Assembly: GCA_032358255.1 (NCBI GenBank)
Contig: JAULBX010026530.1
Location: 1 to 46,152, forward strand
Direction of reading: 5' to 3'
Source: Heterotrichella gracilis
Taxonomy: Eukaryota > Sar > Xanthophyceae > Tribonematales > Xanthonemataceae
Length of the DNA stretch: 46,152 nt
The position numbers and the translations under genes are program-made. Below are positions 9,646 through 22,200 of the stretch, one piece after another (positions within the stretch are counted from its first letter, which is position 1; the number at the start of each line of letters is the position of its first letter). Under the pieces are notes generated by a model that saw only the letters and a list, made by a program, of their open reading frames with translations, ran no database searches and was not told the DNA's origin.

Positions 9646-12004
9646 CGCCGCGCATATATGCCAGTACATGCGTCTGTAGTGTACTACAAGAGGTGTAGTT
9701 AGTATAGTACACACAAAGCTTAGCCCGATTACTATGATGTCAGTTTCAATTGTGCTATGTGCGTTCTCTCTCTTTCTTTTGAAAAGAAAGAAGCTTTTTC
9801 CTTTCGTTTGTTTGTGCACAAGTGGTGAAGTTGAATTGAATGGCATTGCATGCCCAATCAAGCACTCCAACCTTTCACGTCAGCATTGATGAGTCTTTTG
9901 ATAAGGCTAATCAAGGTGATTATCATTTAAATTGCACATTATCATTTAAATTGCACATTAGACGGCTTTCTTACCTTAGGCTATAACTCCAGCCCAACCT
10001 TGATTCAATAATGAGATTTAGCGCATTTATTGTGTCAGACGGCCAGTACTTCAAGGTTTCATCGATACTTTGCCTATTTGTCTTGCAAGGAAAACTTTTC
10101 AAGAGTACAAAAATACTAGATTATCGTAACAATTTGTGGTGCAATACACTGTGTAATCATAAGTGATCATCTGACACTTCCTAATTCACGATTGCAAGAT
10201 TTTAAGGCGTTTGAAGACGTCTTGACTTGACTGTCATCAAGTAGAAACGTATATGTGCTTGGCCTTTGCCAAAGGCTAATATGATTTCGAAAATTGTCCA
10301 GTTAATGAGGTCCAAATGGATGCTTCCTAATAGGCTGAGTGCTTCAAGCAATGATGGTGGAGATTATCAGTATGATAGCAGAATGCATAATCATAATGCA
10401 TTATGCTTGTAACAAGTTTGGGTTGCTAGCCTGTAAATGTGGTAATTTACTAATTAGTACTTCAATTATGCTACCCGTTCAGGTTTACTAAAGTATACTA
10501 TGCTACCCACAAGCAGGCATTGTTGGCGGTAGTGCAAATGCCTTGAAAACATGGCACTGCTTCCTTGAGGTTCTGAGTTCACGTGACAGTGCTCGTACGC
10601 ACTAATCATAAACCCTTGCGCACATTTCCTGCCTCAGCCTACCTTGACTTGCCATCACACGCGTTGGTGGGTAGTGCACGCTTGTGATTTTGCTGTTCAC
10701 TATTGCAAGGTAATTGCAAGCCGGCTCCAAGCATCAATGGTATAACTTAATTGGCAATGATTATCTGGCAGATAACATCAATGCAATTGCTGATGCATTT
10801 GTCCCGTCGTCCTGATCACACAATAAAGTTGAGTCACAGACTTTGGCTGCTCTCAACTTATAAGCATCCTGGACCAACCTAATCTTGTTTAGTACATATT
10901 TGATTGATAGATGCGCAGATTTATAATAATATTATATTATCCAACCGTTGTGAGATGACGTAGCATCAATGCACAGTACATTGCACAATGCACATGATTG
11001 CCCAGCACACTGTGGCACTGATATTGCCATTTGCTTAAAGCCCGTTGCTTGCACAGGTAATCAAGTGCGGCAGCGTGCGCATCATGGGAATATCTGGGTG
11101 CGCATATCACGCTATGTTGCCAGGGACACCAGGCTGGTTGGCATACATGTTGGGGTTTTCCATCTCAGCAATGATGAATCAGGCAGGCTGCACACTCCTC
11201 CCTGGAGTACCCCTTCACGCACCAGCCACTTGCATGCACATCAGATCGTATACGGATATCAGTGTACATAAAGCTGCGCAATGCAACCTGTACCCAGTAC
11301 CTCTTCCAGCCTTGACTGACAACACCTAGTAGAGGTCATGAGCCACCACAGACTTTTAAACTTAGTAATATACTATTAACTTACTGATTAGGATACACGA
11401 ATTATGTCCAGGGTATGGAACATAGTATGTTGAATTCCTACCCCCCGCTAATCTACAAAATTGTGGTAAGCTGCTGCAGATTACAACTGTACACCTGCCA
11501 TTTTACCACACGGCCTGCGCCTGCGCGAAACCTGCGCGTCAGCCTAAGCGTGAAACGAAGCGGATGCGGTCGCAGTGTTGCGCTCCTAAAGTCCCTCAGT
11601 TGCTTTACAGCCTTCAGGGTGGGGGGGATCCGAGTGTCACAGGTCACCACTGAAACCCTTTGCTAGGGTTCTGGACAGACGAAGTGACTGCTGCCAACAA
11701 TTGTCATACATTGTAAAGTGCATCGGGGACATCATGATGTAACATCAACACTAACTGGAAGAGTAGAAAACATACGATTGCCGATTGGATCGCATTGACA
11801 TCTGTGCCATTGTAGGCTGTGCTGTGACTCAATGGCAGCGTCACATGGGTATCCTGCAAGGGCTTGGCATTGTGTAAACATGGTGCACTCTCGGAGCCCG
11901 AGGCAGTACCCCGTACACTGCACATCCACACTATCCCCGCACATCAGCAGGTGCAGGGGCCTCATAGGCTGGACACCCATCGAATCCCATGGCCCAACAT
12001 AGCC
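9646..12004. other. Intergenic region
   Basis: No supported gene. It contains a near-palindromic CTTTCTTTTGAAAAGAAAG close to 9775, a 19-bp perfect tandem duplication at 9919-9956, and AT-palindromic TAATAATATTAT-like DNA near 10921-10940. GC content rises towards 12 kb, where the next gene starts. Confidence 0.5.
9919..9956. repeat. 19-bp tandem duplication
   Basis: Two exact copies of ATTATCATTTAAATTGCAC lie back to back, followed by the first bases of a third. They are in AT-rich intergenic DNA about 270 bp after the glycosyltransferase stop. Confidence 0.9.
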
Positions 12005-14636
12005 CTAGTACTGTGGTGCCACATGCATGGGTGAAGGGCGGAGGCACGCCATCAGCCGCAGCCGCAGCCAGGAAAAGCGACCAGTGGAGGTTGCGGCTGG
12101 TGCGGCGGACGTGGCTGGCGGGAGCGTTGCAAGGAGGCAGGGGAGGTTGAATGTGCCTTGAGGGGTTGGAGCTTCGTCTTGTTGTGAGCTGGGTGACAGT
12201 GTGGGTGCATCTGGTGGGGATGGCGAGGAGACTGCACGTGGGGAACAGGCACGGAATGAAGGTAGGAGCAAGGTGGTGCACTACTGACATGGGCAAAAAT
12301 GCTTACGTTGAGGCTGTGCATGTGGGGAATGGAGGGTGTGCAGCGGGTGTTATGCAGCAAGCTGGCTCATCACTTCAGGTGCAGTTGCCCTAGGGTACTA
12401 GCAGTGCACACTGGTGCATGTGAGTTTTGAATGCCAATGCCAATGCCAAGATGGTTCAGTTAAATGGGTGTAGCAATTAATGGCTACACAGATTTCTGCC
12501 ACACACCCTTGGCGAGGGTTAAATGCAGGAGAGTGCAAACCTATGGCAAGGGTTCCATGGTGTGTGTGCGTACCTGCTTGCAAGCTGCCAGAGGTGTTTC
12601 CAGCCGTGGAACCAGGCAACGTGACAGGGGACCCACCGCCACATGGGCTGTGTTTCATGGTGGCCGGTGTGGGTACAGGGGAGGGTGTGTGCGCGGCATG
12701 GGGGGCAGACAAAGGAGGGCATGCGGGGGACTTTGGCGGGTGGGCTGCCCAGCGCTGGGTGGTGCTGGCAGGGGGTGTGGTGTAAGCATTGCCCCCCCCA
12801 GGGCGTGCTATGTGTGATTGTGCAGCGCTGGCCCCATTGGCCGTTGCTGTGTGGGCGTGGGTACTGCTAGCGGACGAGGGACTGCTTGCTGTGTCTACGG
12901 AGTGTGGGGTGGTGGTGGCGGTGGAGCTCTGGCTGCCAGCGATGGGGACTGGCATGCCAAAAAGGGCATTGTGGTACATGGTGGTGGCTGTGGCTGAGGT
13001 GGGGAGGTGGGGTGGTGCGCCTGGCTGCGGGGTGCTGCCTTGGGTGTGCGGGGTCAAGCTGCACACGTCTGTGGGTGTGTGGGGGGGGGGAGTGGTGAGT
13101 GGGATGGAGGGCTGAGGGTGACGGGGGACAACGAGGGTGAATATGTGGTGCGCTGCCTTGCAGCATTTGCGCCGGCAGCATGCACCCACTCCCTGTGCGG
13201 TGAGCCACAAGTGCACCCAGTAGACAACAGCACACACCCTCAGCACCACCAGCTGGCCACCGGATCAAGCAGTAGCTGGCCATGCGGGGCCAGCAACAAA
13301 ATGAAACGACAACACGTCTGCACATCTACGTGCGTTCCATTGTATTGTACAAGTTTCACAGCATGCAGCGGGCTGTACGCCACTTTGCTAAACACTTTAC
13401 TGCAATTGTGGTGTAGAGGTCAGTGAGGGAGGACCCAGCTGACTGGGGTGTAGGGTTCACCCTAATTTAAGCTATGGTTCATATCCACCCACCTGACAGC
13501 GGTGAGTCTGGGTACAGTGCCGCTATGAGGCGGCCAATGGAGCAGATGCCATCCCCCCCATAGCTGCTGCCTCCACCGCTGCCAGGAGAATGCGTCGTTG
13601 CAGAGCCTTCCACCGTGCAATCTCCAGCGCCCGACGGCCCTGCTGGTGGGTTTGAAAGCCTCTGCAGCAGCTCCAGGCCAGCCCCAGGTGCTCGCGCAAA
13701 AGACCTCACTCCAAGTCCAGGTGTCGGCGCGAGTGGGGCCTGTGGCGGTAGTGCAGGGGACACCACTGCCCCCGGGTGCTCGCTGCTGCATGTGGCTGTG
13801 GTGCTGCGGTGGTGGTGGTGGTCCCTCGGTGAGGGCGAGGGCAGGTGGCCTTCCAATGGGTCGGACGCGGCTTCAAGGGGTCCTTGGGGGTCCGACGGGG
13901 CTTGCATCAGGGTCTTGAAGTAGGGGAGGCGATAGGTGGAGGTGGGTGGGGTGTGGGCAGCCGGTTGGGTCTGTATGAGGGTGCCTCCTAGATCCACGGG
14001 GGTGGGGGTGGAGGTGGCTGCTGCTGCTGCATGCTCCTGAGAGGCCTCGGAGGAAGATGTGTGGGAAAGGCTGTGGGGAGCAGCGTTGCTTGAAGAGCCT
14101 GATCGCCAGCTTGCCTGCTCCCTCCTGCCCCAAGGAGGCCTGTGCTGGGTTGCTGCAGCTGGACAGGAGGGCCCCACGTTTTCCCACGACGTGAGGCAGC
14201 TCAGCACGCTGTCCTCTTGGCCGATGCATATGCTGCCTGACACTGCACCTGCTGTGGCGTTCTCACAGTTTCTAGGAGTGGTGGACGGCGGGAAGCCGGA
14301 CGCACTGCTGCAGCTGTCGGACACACTTGGGTATGGGAGCTGTGGGCGGCTTGACCGCCCTCGATGCTGTGGTGGTCGTGTCGATGGCGCTTTGTGACTG
14401 CCATGGTGCACCACCTGCTGTCTCCTGTCAGATAACCTTAGGATATCCTCACTTGGAGAAGAACCAACGCAAGCTGATACACGGGTATGCTTGTGGGTGG
14501 AAGGAGGTTCTTGTATCTCGTGTGCCGAGAAGAGGCTGCGTTTGGTGGTCAGCCCGGAAGCATGGGGGGCCCTGCTCAACCTCACAGGTCTGCGCTGGGA
14601 CTCTGCGTCAGGGCTTACGAGGGAAGATTGGGCCAT
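12005..14636 (-). CDS. Unrecognised 621-aa Ser/Thr/Pro/Ala-rich protein, three exons
   Basis: Exons 14636-13493, 13068-12574 and 12231-12005 join with no frame break. Donors are CTGTCAG^GTGGGT and CAAGCAG^GTACGC; acceptors are CACCCACAG^AC and CACGTGCAG^TC. Both introns are in phase 1, and the total is 1866 nt. I do not recognise a domain. The protein is low-complexity and probably mostly disordered, with Ser/Pro/Thr/His-rich stretches (for example DHHHHRSTT) and few candidate folded islands: EDILRLSDRRQ, STYRLPYFKTLMQ, and GICSIGRLIAALYP just before the first splice. The start MAQSSLVSPD is the first ATG of the open frame. The frame continues upstream to 14699 without ATG, so a further 5' exon is possible. 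Consistent phase over three exons is the main evidence that it is real. A regulatory or scaffold role would be a guess. Confidence 0.55.
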
Positions 14637-15324
14637 GCTGGTGACGTGCAGGTGCAGCTGGTGCGTCAGAACTACAGTGCAGTGGCTCGAACCAACCAAC
14701 AGCGGGCTGGGACGCTAATGGGCATATATGCATGCATGTCGAAACAAGCTTTCAAAAGCCCACAAAAGGCGACACTGGGGACAACTCACTGACGGACTGA
14801 ATTACTGTTCTAGGTTGGGTCACCAAAGAAGATCAGCAGCAGGACAAGGCTTGTTTTGCTCTATAATAATATCATATTATGTATGTGATACTTGTGAGGG
14901 CTGTCTTCACCTGACGGGCAGCCGTTGAAAATTTGAACCGTCAGGCGGGACATGGCACCTCGAGACTATTTTCTGGGTTGCAGCAAAGGGCAGACTGTTC
15001 TTGTTTTGTTACAAAATTTGGAGTGGCTTGAGCCCAAGTCCGGTTGCTTGAACCATGTCTGTTTGCAGCACGTCCTTGGTGCATGCATGCCAACTGGGTT
15101 TTTTATAAGTCGGGACAGTCCCTGTCTGCAGTACTCCGTTTATTTCAGGACCCGTTGGCAGCACATATTGTATTATAGTTGCATTCTCTATCTGAACCTC
15201 CCCTTCCTGCCACCTGCACCCACCCACACTGCTAACCAGCCCCGAGCTACCACCTGCTCCAGTCTGACACGCGCCCTTGGCGAGAAACGCTACTGCCACA
15301 GTCTAAGCGTAACCAGCGCGGGCC
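14637..15324. other. Intergenic, between two minus-strand genes
   Basis: Contains a TGCATGCA motif near 14728 about 90 bp upstream of the 14636 start, and a TATAATAATATCATATTATG palindrome-like segment near 14860. This is the presumed promoter of the 621-aa gene and the 3' end of the NFKBIL1-like gene. No gene seen. Confidence 0.5.
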
Positions 15325-17075
15325 TCACGCGCCGTCCTCCCCCTCTTCCCACTCCTGCCTCCCTGGCCCTCGCCGCATGGCCCCCCACTCGTCGTTCACC
15401 GCCCGCGCCACGCCCCCCACCCGTTCCATGATCGCGTCCCTCTCCCCTGGCGCCAGTGATGGCCCGTAGCGCGCAAGGAACTTGTCTGGGTGCCACCGCA
15501 GGGCACAGCGCTGGTACACGCGCTTGGCAGAGGGGGCTGGGACGGGGCGAGGCGCAGGCGGGGTGCGGCTCACGGCGGGTGAGGCGCCGTCAGTGGTGGC
15601 CAGGCGTACCAAGGGGGCGATCATAGCTGCATGGGAAAAGGGCGGGTGGGTGAGTGCGCGGTGGTAGCTTGTAGTGCCCGGATGTGTGGGTGTGGAGAGC
15701 CAATGGCCTATACCCTGGGGAGGAGCACAGCTGTGCACACCATGAACCTCACACAGCACGGAGCCGGCACCCCATACCCTAGGGTGGGTTTGCACCCACC
15801 AGCAACCAAATGCACCGCCATGCATGCGGGTGCAGTGAGGTGCGCGATCCCTGTCGGAACCAGCACCAGGGAGTGAGCAAAATCACCTACCCCTCCTTGT
15901 GCATTTGCACGCCTACTCACCTCCAGTATCAGGCGGCCAGGGGATGTCAGCCATGCAAATCACACGGGGGGGTGAAGCATCAAACTGCTGCCAACTGCAC
16001 GCAGCGCCACACAACGGGGGTTCAAAAAAAAATGTTCACAACGGGGGTTCAAAAAACTATGTTCCAGTGATGGCTGCATACAATAAGGCTTGCATCCTTT
16101 TGAAGGGGGTTGTTATTTGACACAAGGATTTACCCTAGGGTTGTTTAATGCCATAGCCGCACCCCCACTCACCTGCGCTCGTACAGCCGCCAGCGGCGCA
16201 GGCCTCCCCCGCCCCCCAGCGCAAACGCCCCTTCACCCCCTCCTTGCCCCTCCCGTCCTTCACACTCATCCTCCCCTGTCCACTCCCCCTGCCGCAGCAC
16301 GTCCGCCTCCCCGCGCAGCTGCTGCAGCAACTCTTGATGCTCCCTGCAAGGGGTGCAGTACGGGTGTATTTGAGGGGGTGCAGGGTTGACAGGTTGGGCA
16401 GGGCATATGCCATGAGGGGAAACGACTGCGCAGATCATGGTGACACCCCTGGGAGCCCCCTGTTTACTACCTACAACTAACCTGGGCGGGCTTTGCCAAA
16501 AACATCCCATTCGACACCGCCAGGCATTTAGACTTTTTGGGATGAATGGACAGCCAAAGTCAGGCAACCACCCACCAAGCAGACTTCCATTTTTTGCATG
16601 GCCTTGTGCCAGATAAATCACATCAGCACAACAGACAAGGCACCCATGTAACATTTTAAATTCTGCATTTACATCGCACAATTGATTGCTGCCCCACCTG
16701 TATTCCCGCAGCATCTCCCTCTGCCTGTGCGCCTCCTGCGCCACCCCCCGCTGGTAGTCGCGCCTGGACAGGTACGACTTGACGGCCTCCTCGCAGGAGT
16801 CGTACCTGGGGAAGGGGGTGTGTGGCGTGTGCGGGTGGGGTTTGTGGTGTATGGTGGATTTTATGCAGGTTTGGATTTAGGCAATCACACGACAAGGAGA
16901 TGCAGGTAGCCATGTTTGACAGGACAGGCTCAGCTCCCTACCCATCGCTGTCGCTTGCCCCTTCCTCGCCCGCAGCACCACACGCCCACTGGGGTGGAGG
17001 CAGGCTGGGTCCATACACCGGTGCCTCCCCTTCCACCTCCCCGTCTTGCGTCTCCCCTGCCCCGCCCTGCGCCAT
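15325..17075 (-). CDS. NFKBIL1: NF-kappa-B inhibitor-like protein 1 (NFKBIL1 / IkappaBL) homologue
   Basis: Five exons: 17075-16942, 16805-16698, 16343-16173, 15994-15921 and 15626-15325. Phases 2,2,2,1 all agree; the total is 789 nt, 262 aa. After an acidic N-terminus (EGASDSDG, residues about 36-44) comes YDSCEEAVKSYLSRRDYQRG, then a charged coiled stretch EHQELLQQLRGEADVL, LRRWRLYERSW, MADIPWPP (about residues 152-159) and the J-like VYQRCALRWHPDKFLARYG...ERVGGVARAVNDEW (about 199-245). The PWP motif followed by RWHPDKF is diagnostic of this family, where the C-terminal half resembles a J-domain end with HPDK rather than a free HPD loop. Unlike animal NFKBIL1 there are no ankyrin repeats; plant members also lack them. 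A nuclear, RNA-processing-related role is suggested for the family. Start ATG 17075 is the first Met consistent with the frame; an upstream exon is possible. Confidence 0.78.
16012..16060. repeat. Tandem 26-bp imperfect repeat in NFKBIL1-like intron 3
   Basis: ACAACGGGGGTTCAAAAA...ATGTTC occurs twice in a row (first copy from about 16012, second from about 16038), differing mainly in the A-run length. It lies just upstream (in gene orientation) of the short PWP exon. Confidence 0.75.
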
Positions 17076-19284
17076 GCCCTCAGCCTCTGCTAGCACAGGG
17101 CTACCTTGGGCCCAGGTGGCCACTGGTGCACACTGTGTGACACCCACGTGCTGGACCAGATCACTGCTGCCAAGCCTTGCTTGGTAGGACCCTTTCTAAT
17201 GCAGGCCACGACCCGTGGGCTCTTAAGGCTGTCTCACAAGTCTCTGCCGGATCCCAGCTGATTCCGTAACCCCTTGAGAGGACAAAGAGGACAAATCTGG
17301 CCTCATAAACAGGCGACCCCCTTCTGCCAGTCCCCAGGCCTGTTTTGGCGGGCGCCCACGTGGGATGGTGCCTGCGTGCGCAGGGACAGGGCAGTGGGGT
17401 GCGGGTTGCAAAATGCGAGGTGGCAACACAGCTATTGTGAGTTGAGCAGCTAGTGCTTGTATCACCGCCACAAGCCGTGGAAAGTGGTGCAGGTGTGCGC
17501 CGGTGCACCAAGAGCTGCAGGTATGGTGTGTCCGACACTGTAGTGCTCAGTTGCACAGGTGGTAGAGCCTAGTGCAGGTACAGATACGGTTGTGGCATAG
17601 GGGTGGCCCTCTGTATGGGGCCACAGTCGTCAAGAGTCGGTGCAGTGGGTATCGCACCTGCTGGGTGCTGGGTGGAGCTACTGCAAGCCAGCTGGAACGG
17701 TCCTCCTCTGCTGATGCTGAATGCTGGGACTGAAATTGTATGCAGGCGTTCTCTTGGAAGTTTTGCACCGCTATCTGTGACAGGGTGGTGTGGCGTGGAG
17801 TGGTGTGATGCTTGTTTCGATCGGCATGCGGGGCGCATGCGGAACGTCACCCTCCACTGGGCACCCACGGCACTTGATCCAGGCGCGAGCTTGCAACTCA
17901 GGCGAAGAACAGTCGTGGTTCTTCGGTGATTTCCTCCTCGCACACGGCCTACTAGTCGCCAGCGGCCACCTGACCGCCCCATATGCATGCACCGCTTCCC
18001 TGGCTATGTGCCGTGGTGTGAGTCCTTGGTGGGATGTGGTGTAGCACTGGATGGGAGACCACAAAAATTGCACTGCTTAGCATGAAGGCCCTAGGCATTG
18101 CTTTGAAATGGGTGCTGCCCTTCAATTTGACATCGTTTCGTTACCCAGGGGAGTACAACCGTGGACGAAAACGGGATGGGAAGCACCTGAAATCATCCGA
18201 TATTCCTGGCCTTAAACCAGAAAGTTGAGAGGTTCACAAGGTGAAGTTAAAACCTTGGGTTGAGAGTCGTGGTTAATCGCTGTCGCGTCTGTCCCTGTCA
18301 CTTTCCGGTGGGCAGGGTAGTCTGTCGCGCACAGGACTGGCATAGGTGCGCCCACTCGCCTCACTCGCGCAGGAGTCCCACGCACGCGACGAAAGATTTG
18401 AGGCGCAGGGTTGGCAACTAGCAACAGACGGCATCTGGCAGGTGAGTGGGTGATTGACCCAGGTGCGCTTGGCATATGCATGCATAGGCTAGCCCACTGG
18501 GGCTGTTCCATAGGTCTGTTTATGCCACCGTCGGGCTGGGGGCTGCACGTGGCCGCAAGGCTGCAGGCTGGCAGTTTGATTGCACGAGTGTGAGGAGGGG
18601 CTTCAGTCTAGAAGCTGGGACTTGTCCATGTATGGTTTGGACCGGTGCACTCCCGCCAGGCCGGTCTTCGCCACGTGCGTTATGGGTATTCAAGGTCTGC
18701 AGGGACTTGGAGGTGTGAGTGGCTTCACATTTTCTCGAGTTTCGTGGGTCGTCTTTCGTATGATGGCTTGTGTTTGTGTGTGTGGTGGGGTTTGAGGTGT
18801 GGGTGTCAGGTGTGGGTGTAGGGGTGGGGGTGGGGGTGGGGGTAGGGGTGTGAACATCGGCGGTGTCAGTACTGCCCCTGTATCCGTGTGACACTTCCTC
18901 CAAAAAGCACACGCGTGACTGGCTATACACCCGCGATGCATGATGGACTGTTCATCCTCCCCGGTTGGACGCTGTGTCAGGCTGCGACACACACTGGTTG
19001 GTGAGTGGGACGCCACAGCTTGCTGGTGGTGGTGTGTGTCAGTGGGTGGGTGGGGAGGCGCAGGGAGGGGACCAGGCCACGCTCAGCAGGAGGGTAGGAG
19101 GACAACTACCCTTTCCTAGGGTTTTGAAGCACCGCACTCTTTGGCATTCAACCCTGCAGGGGCTTGCCACTTCTACCTACACCTTCCAGGCGAGTGCACC
19201 CCTTGCTACATACCCCCCTCTCCACTCATCGCCGTGTGGCCCCTCTTCCTCCCAGGGCCCCCCCACCCCCCGCCACCTCCCGCC
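17076..19284. other. Head-to-head intergenic region between NFKBIL1-like (-) and SEUSS-like (+)
   Basis: 2.2 kb of moderately GC-rich DNA with no supported exon. It includes CATATGCATGCA at about 17981 and again near 18475, and a strongly G-rich tract at 18795-18850. A CTCCCAG acceptor-like site at about 19247-19253 lies shortly before the SEUSS-like start, so a 5'-UTR intron is possible. Confidence 0.5.
18795..18850 (+). repeat. G-rich GGGGGT tract with G-quadruplex potential
   Basis: Repeated GGGTGT then GGGGGTGGGGGTGGGGGTAG-like units give at least four runs of four or more G on the plus strand. It sits about 450 bp upstream of the SEUSS-like start codon. Confidence 0.7.
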
Positions 19285-22200
19285 ATGGAGGGTGGCGGTG
19301 AGCAACCCCCCCGCCCCCTGCGACCCCCCGCCCCGCCCCCCGCCCCTGCCTGGACCCCCTGCGCGCGCCTGATGTCGTTCTTCCACAGCCAGAAGAGGAG
19401 GCCGCTGGTGCGAGGGGGGTGTGGGTGTGTGTCTGTCGGTTGGATAGGGGTGTGGGTGTTCCGGTGACCACCTCTGCGCACCTTCGTGCTGGGTCCTGTG
19501 GTGGTGGCGGTGGGTGTGTGCTCCACGCCCATACCCCCCACCTCCTCCCCTTGCAGCTTGCCCCCCACCGCACCCTGCCATGGCCATGACGGTGACCACC
19601 AAATAAAGCAGTGGGCGATTGGACCATGACTGTACCCTGCACAGTACACAGAGATATTATGCGAGTAGGGAATGCGTTGTGCAACACTGCCAACTTTCCC
19701 TCCTCCCCACTCCCTCCCCCCAGGACAACACGCTGTCCTTCTGGACCCTGTTTGTGCGCGAGTACTTTGCACCAGCGGCCCTGCTGCGCATAGGCATCAG
19801 CAGCGCACCACAACCGCAGGAGGGGGCGGCGCAGGGGGCGGGGCCATCATTTAAGAGCTTTGGTGCGTGGTGGTGGTGGTGGTGGTGGTGATATCGTCAC
19901 TTGCAGTATACTGGGTATGAGTATGAGTCACCTGCGGCGTGGTGGGCATTCCGCCATCTATTCCCAGCTCTTGCCCAGCTGCACCATTAATGACATGCCT
20001 ACCACTCCCATTGATGTAAGGTGCATCCACCCCGGCACACAAACATGCTCTCGCTCAGTGGCCACATAGGGCATGCTGTCGATTCCAACCCCAATCCACA
20101 GCCTAGCCCCCCTCCTTCCCTGCCCTGCAGAGGCCACCTTGGCCATGCTGCCCCGCCTGTTCCAGATCAAGTACGACAACGGGCTGCGCGAGGAGCAGCT
20201 GTACCTGGGCAAGGTGCACGAGGAGTTCCTGCCAACAGGTGGGGCGAGGGGTGGGGGGTGGGTGGGTACAGCACTGGTTTGCAAGGTGCTGGCAGCAGCA
20301 AACAAATACTTCAAGCCCAGCCAGCAAAGTAGCACATACAAGCAATCATGTAAGTTAGGAAACACACCGCAGCTGCCTACATCCCCAGCAATGGGGCCAG
20401 GGGCATGGGCAGCAGCACAGCCCTGAAATGATCAACTAGCACTGTGATAACAAAAACAATACTAGCAAACCTGGAACCTAGCAAAATACACCACAGCTGT
20501 ATACCTCCCCCACAGCACTACGCAGGAGGCTGCATATTACTCCATTCCCATGCCCAATGCAGACACATGTACACATCAAAATGGCATGTGCTCACATACC
20601 CTCTTAAGTTGCGCGCATATCTAGAACACTGCATGTGGTATGAGCTTGTACCAGATCCATGCACCCTTCCACTTACCGCCGCCCCCCCCTACCCCCCAGG
20701 CGGCGCCGTCCTGACCAGCAGCAGCGTGGTTGAGGAGGCTGTATTTGACTGCATGCGCGTGTGCAGATACGGGTGCCTGCGCGTGGCGTTTGACCCGCAT
20801 GGCAGGATGCTGCTGTACGAGTTCAGGGCGGTCAGGTCAAGCCAGGTGGGGGGGTGGGGGGGGAGAGGCAGGTCATGGCGGGTGTGGCTCGTCTGGCATT
20901 TGCACCTGCATGCCACATGCTGCTACAAAACGCATGGCGGTGCACTGAAACCAGGAGAGGGTGTTGCTAGGGTGCCATGCCACCAGGTGTGTGGGGTGGC
21001 TCTGTACTGTGAGCATGGGGTCGGGGGCAGGGTGTAGGGTGGGTGCACAGCGGGGAAGTTGTGACCAAGGGGGGTTGTGTGCATAGGACTGTGGGTGGTG
21101 GCGGGCGGATGGACCTTGCACAATGGATACACCCCAGCGTTGGATTTTATCCCTACATCCCAGTGTCTCTACATTGTTGCTTGCCGATGAGTGTGTGTGC
21201 GCGCGTGCGTGTGCAGGCCCTGCCGCAGGGGTGGGTGGCGCGCGAGGTGGATGCGTGCCTGTCTGCGGGGGGGTCTGCGGATACGGGAGCCAAACCGAGC
21301 AGCAGCGGGGGGAGCGGGGAGGGGTCGGTAAGTTTGCGGACAGGGGGTGGGGGGTGAGGGAGGTTGTACCCCACAAAGTTTGGATGCGTGGCTTGCAGTT
21401 GTGTGCATGGGAGGAGCGCTGCTTCCCTATCGTCCCCACATCCCTGCTGTGTGTGGGGAGGAGGGGTGTGTGCTGCAGGGTTTGTGACCATGCGCCCACC
21501 TGTGTGTGGTGTGCCTGCAGGTTGGCGGGTGGAGCGATGAGAGCGCTGCCAAGGGGATGGAGGCGCTGACAAAGCTGAAGCAAACGCTGGAGACACAGGT
21601 AAACCCTGTGGGCAAACCCTGTGGGCAAATTATGTGAGGAGATCCGCACAACAGGACTGAAGATGCTTGGACACGCCACAGGCTGCTCTTCTTTAGTTGT
21701 TTATTTACCCCTGCCCCGCCCCGCCTTCCCTGCAGGCTCAGACTGTGACCGAGTTTGGGTACGGGCGGCGCTTCATGCGCACCGTGCAGATCGCAGACGT
21801 CATGCACTCAATGGCGGACCTGTTTTCGCTGGCGCAGGTGGGGGGGTAGGGAGGGGGGTAGGGTGGGGTGCCATGCAGTCAAGTATGGAGCTCATCTGCG
21901 AAGGTGGAGGGCCACTGACAGGGGCAAGGGTGTAAGAACCTGTTTCCCTGGTGTGCCCTGACCATTCTGTGATTTGTGTTTCTCTTTTAGCACTCCATAT
22001 TCTGCACACATGTAAAGTGCTGCTTGGGTGTGTGCTGGATATGGGAATGGCAAGCGCATCTTTCAACGGAAGGTGGTGTCATGTCCAGCTTTCAACCAGC
22101 CTGGTACATGCAGACTGTTCACAGAAGAGCTTGATGGGATGCATCTCCTTACAGTCCTGTCTAGAACTTTGGCATTTTCTCTCGCTCACTCCCACCCTCT

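Noticed and set aside
10921..10940. TAATATTA-rich motifs (also near 14860, 22900, 24750, 43335) as viral replication-origin nonanucleotides
   Set aside because: They are simple AT palindromes without the conserved GC stem or any Rep gene.
12398..13249. Single 283-codon minus-strand ORF as a separate gene
   Set aside because: Part of the frame is the middle exon of the 621-aa gene. The ends read through introns.
18006..18056. 5S rRNA-like stretch (GGTGTAGCACTGGATGGGAGACC)
   Set aside because: It resembles the 3' part of 5S rRNA around GTACTNGGATGGGTGACC, but the 5' half and closing stem are absent and internal control regions do not match.
21395..21520. Extra exon in the SEUSS-like gene after GGCTTGCAG
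   Set aside because: Including it inserts a Cys/Trp-rich stretch not seen in LDB domains, and the flanking exons already join in phase 0 without it.
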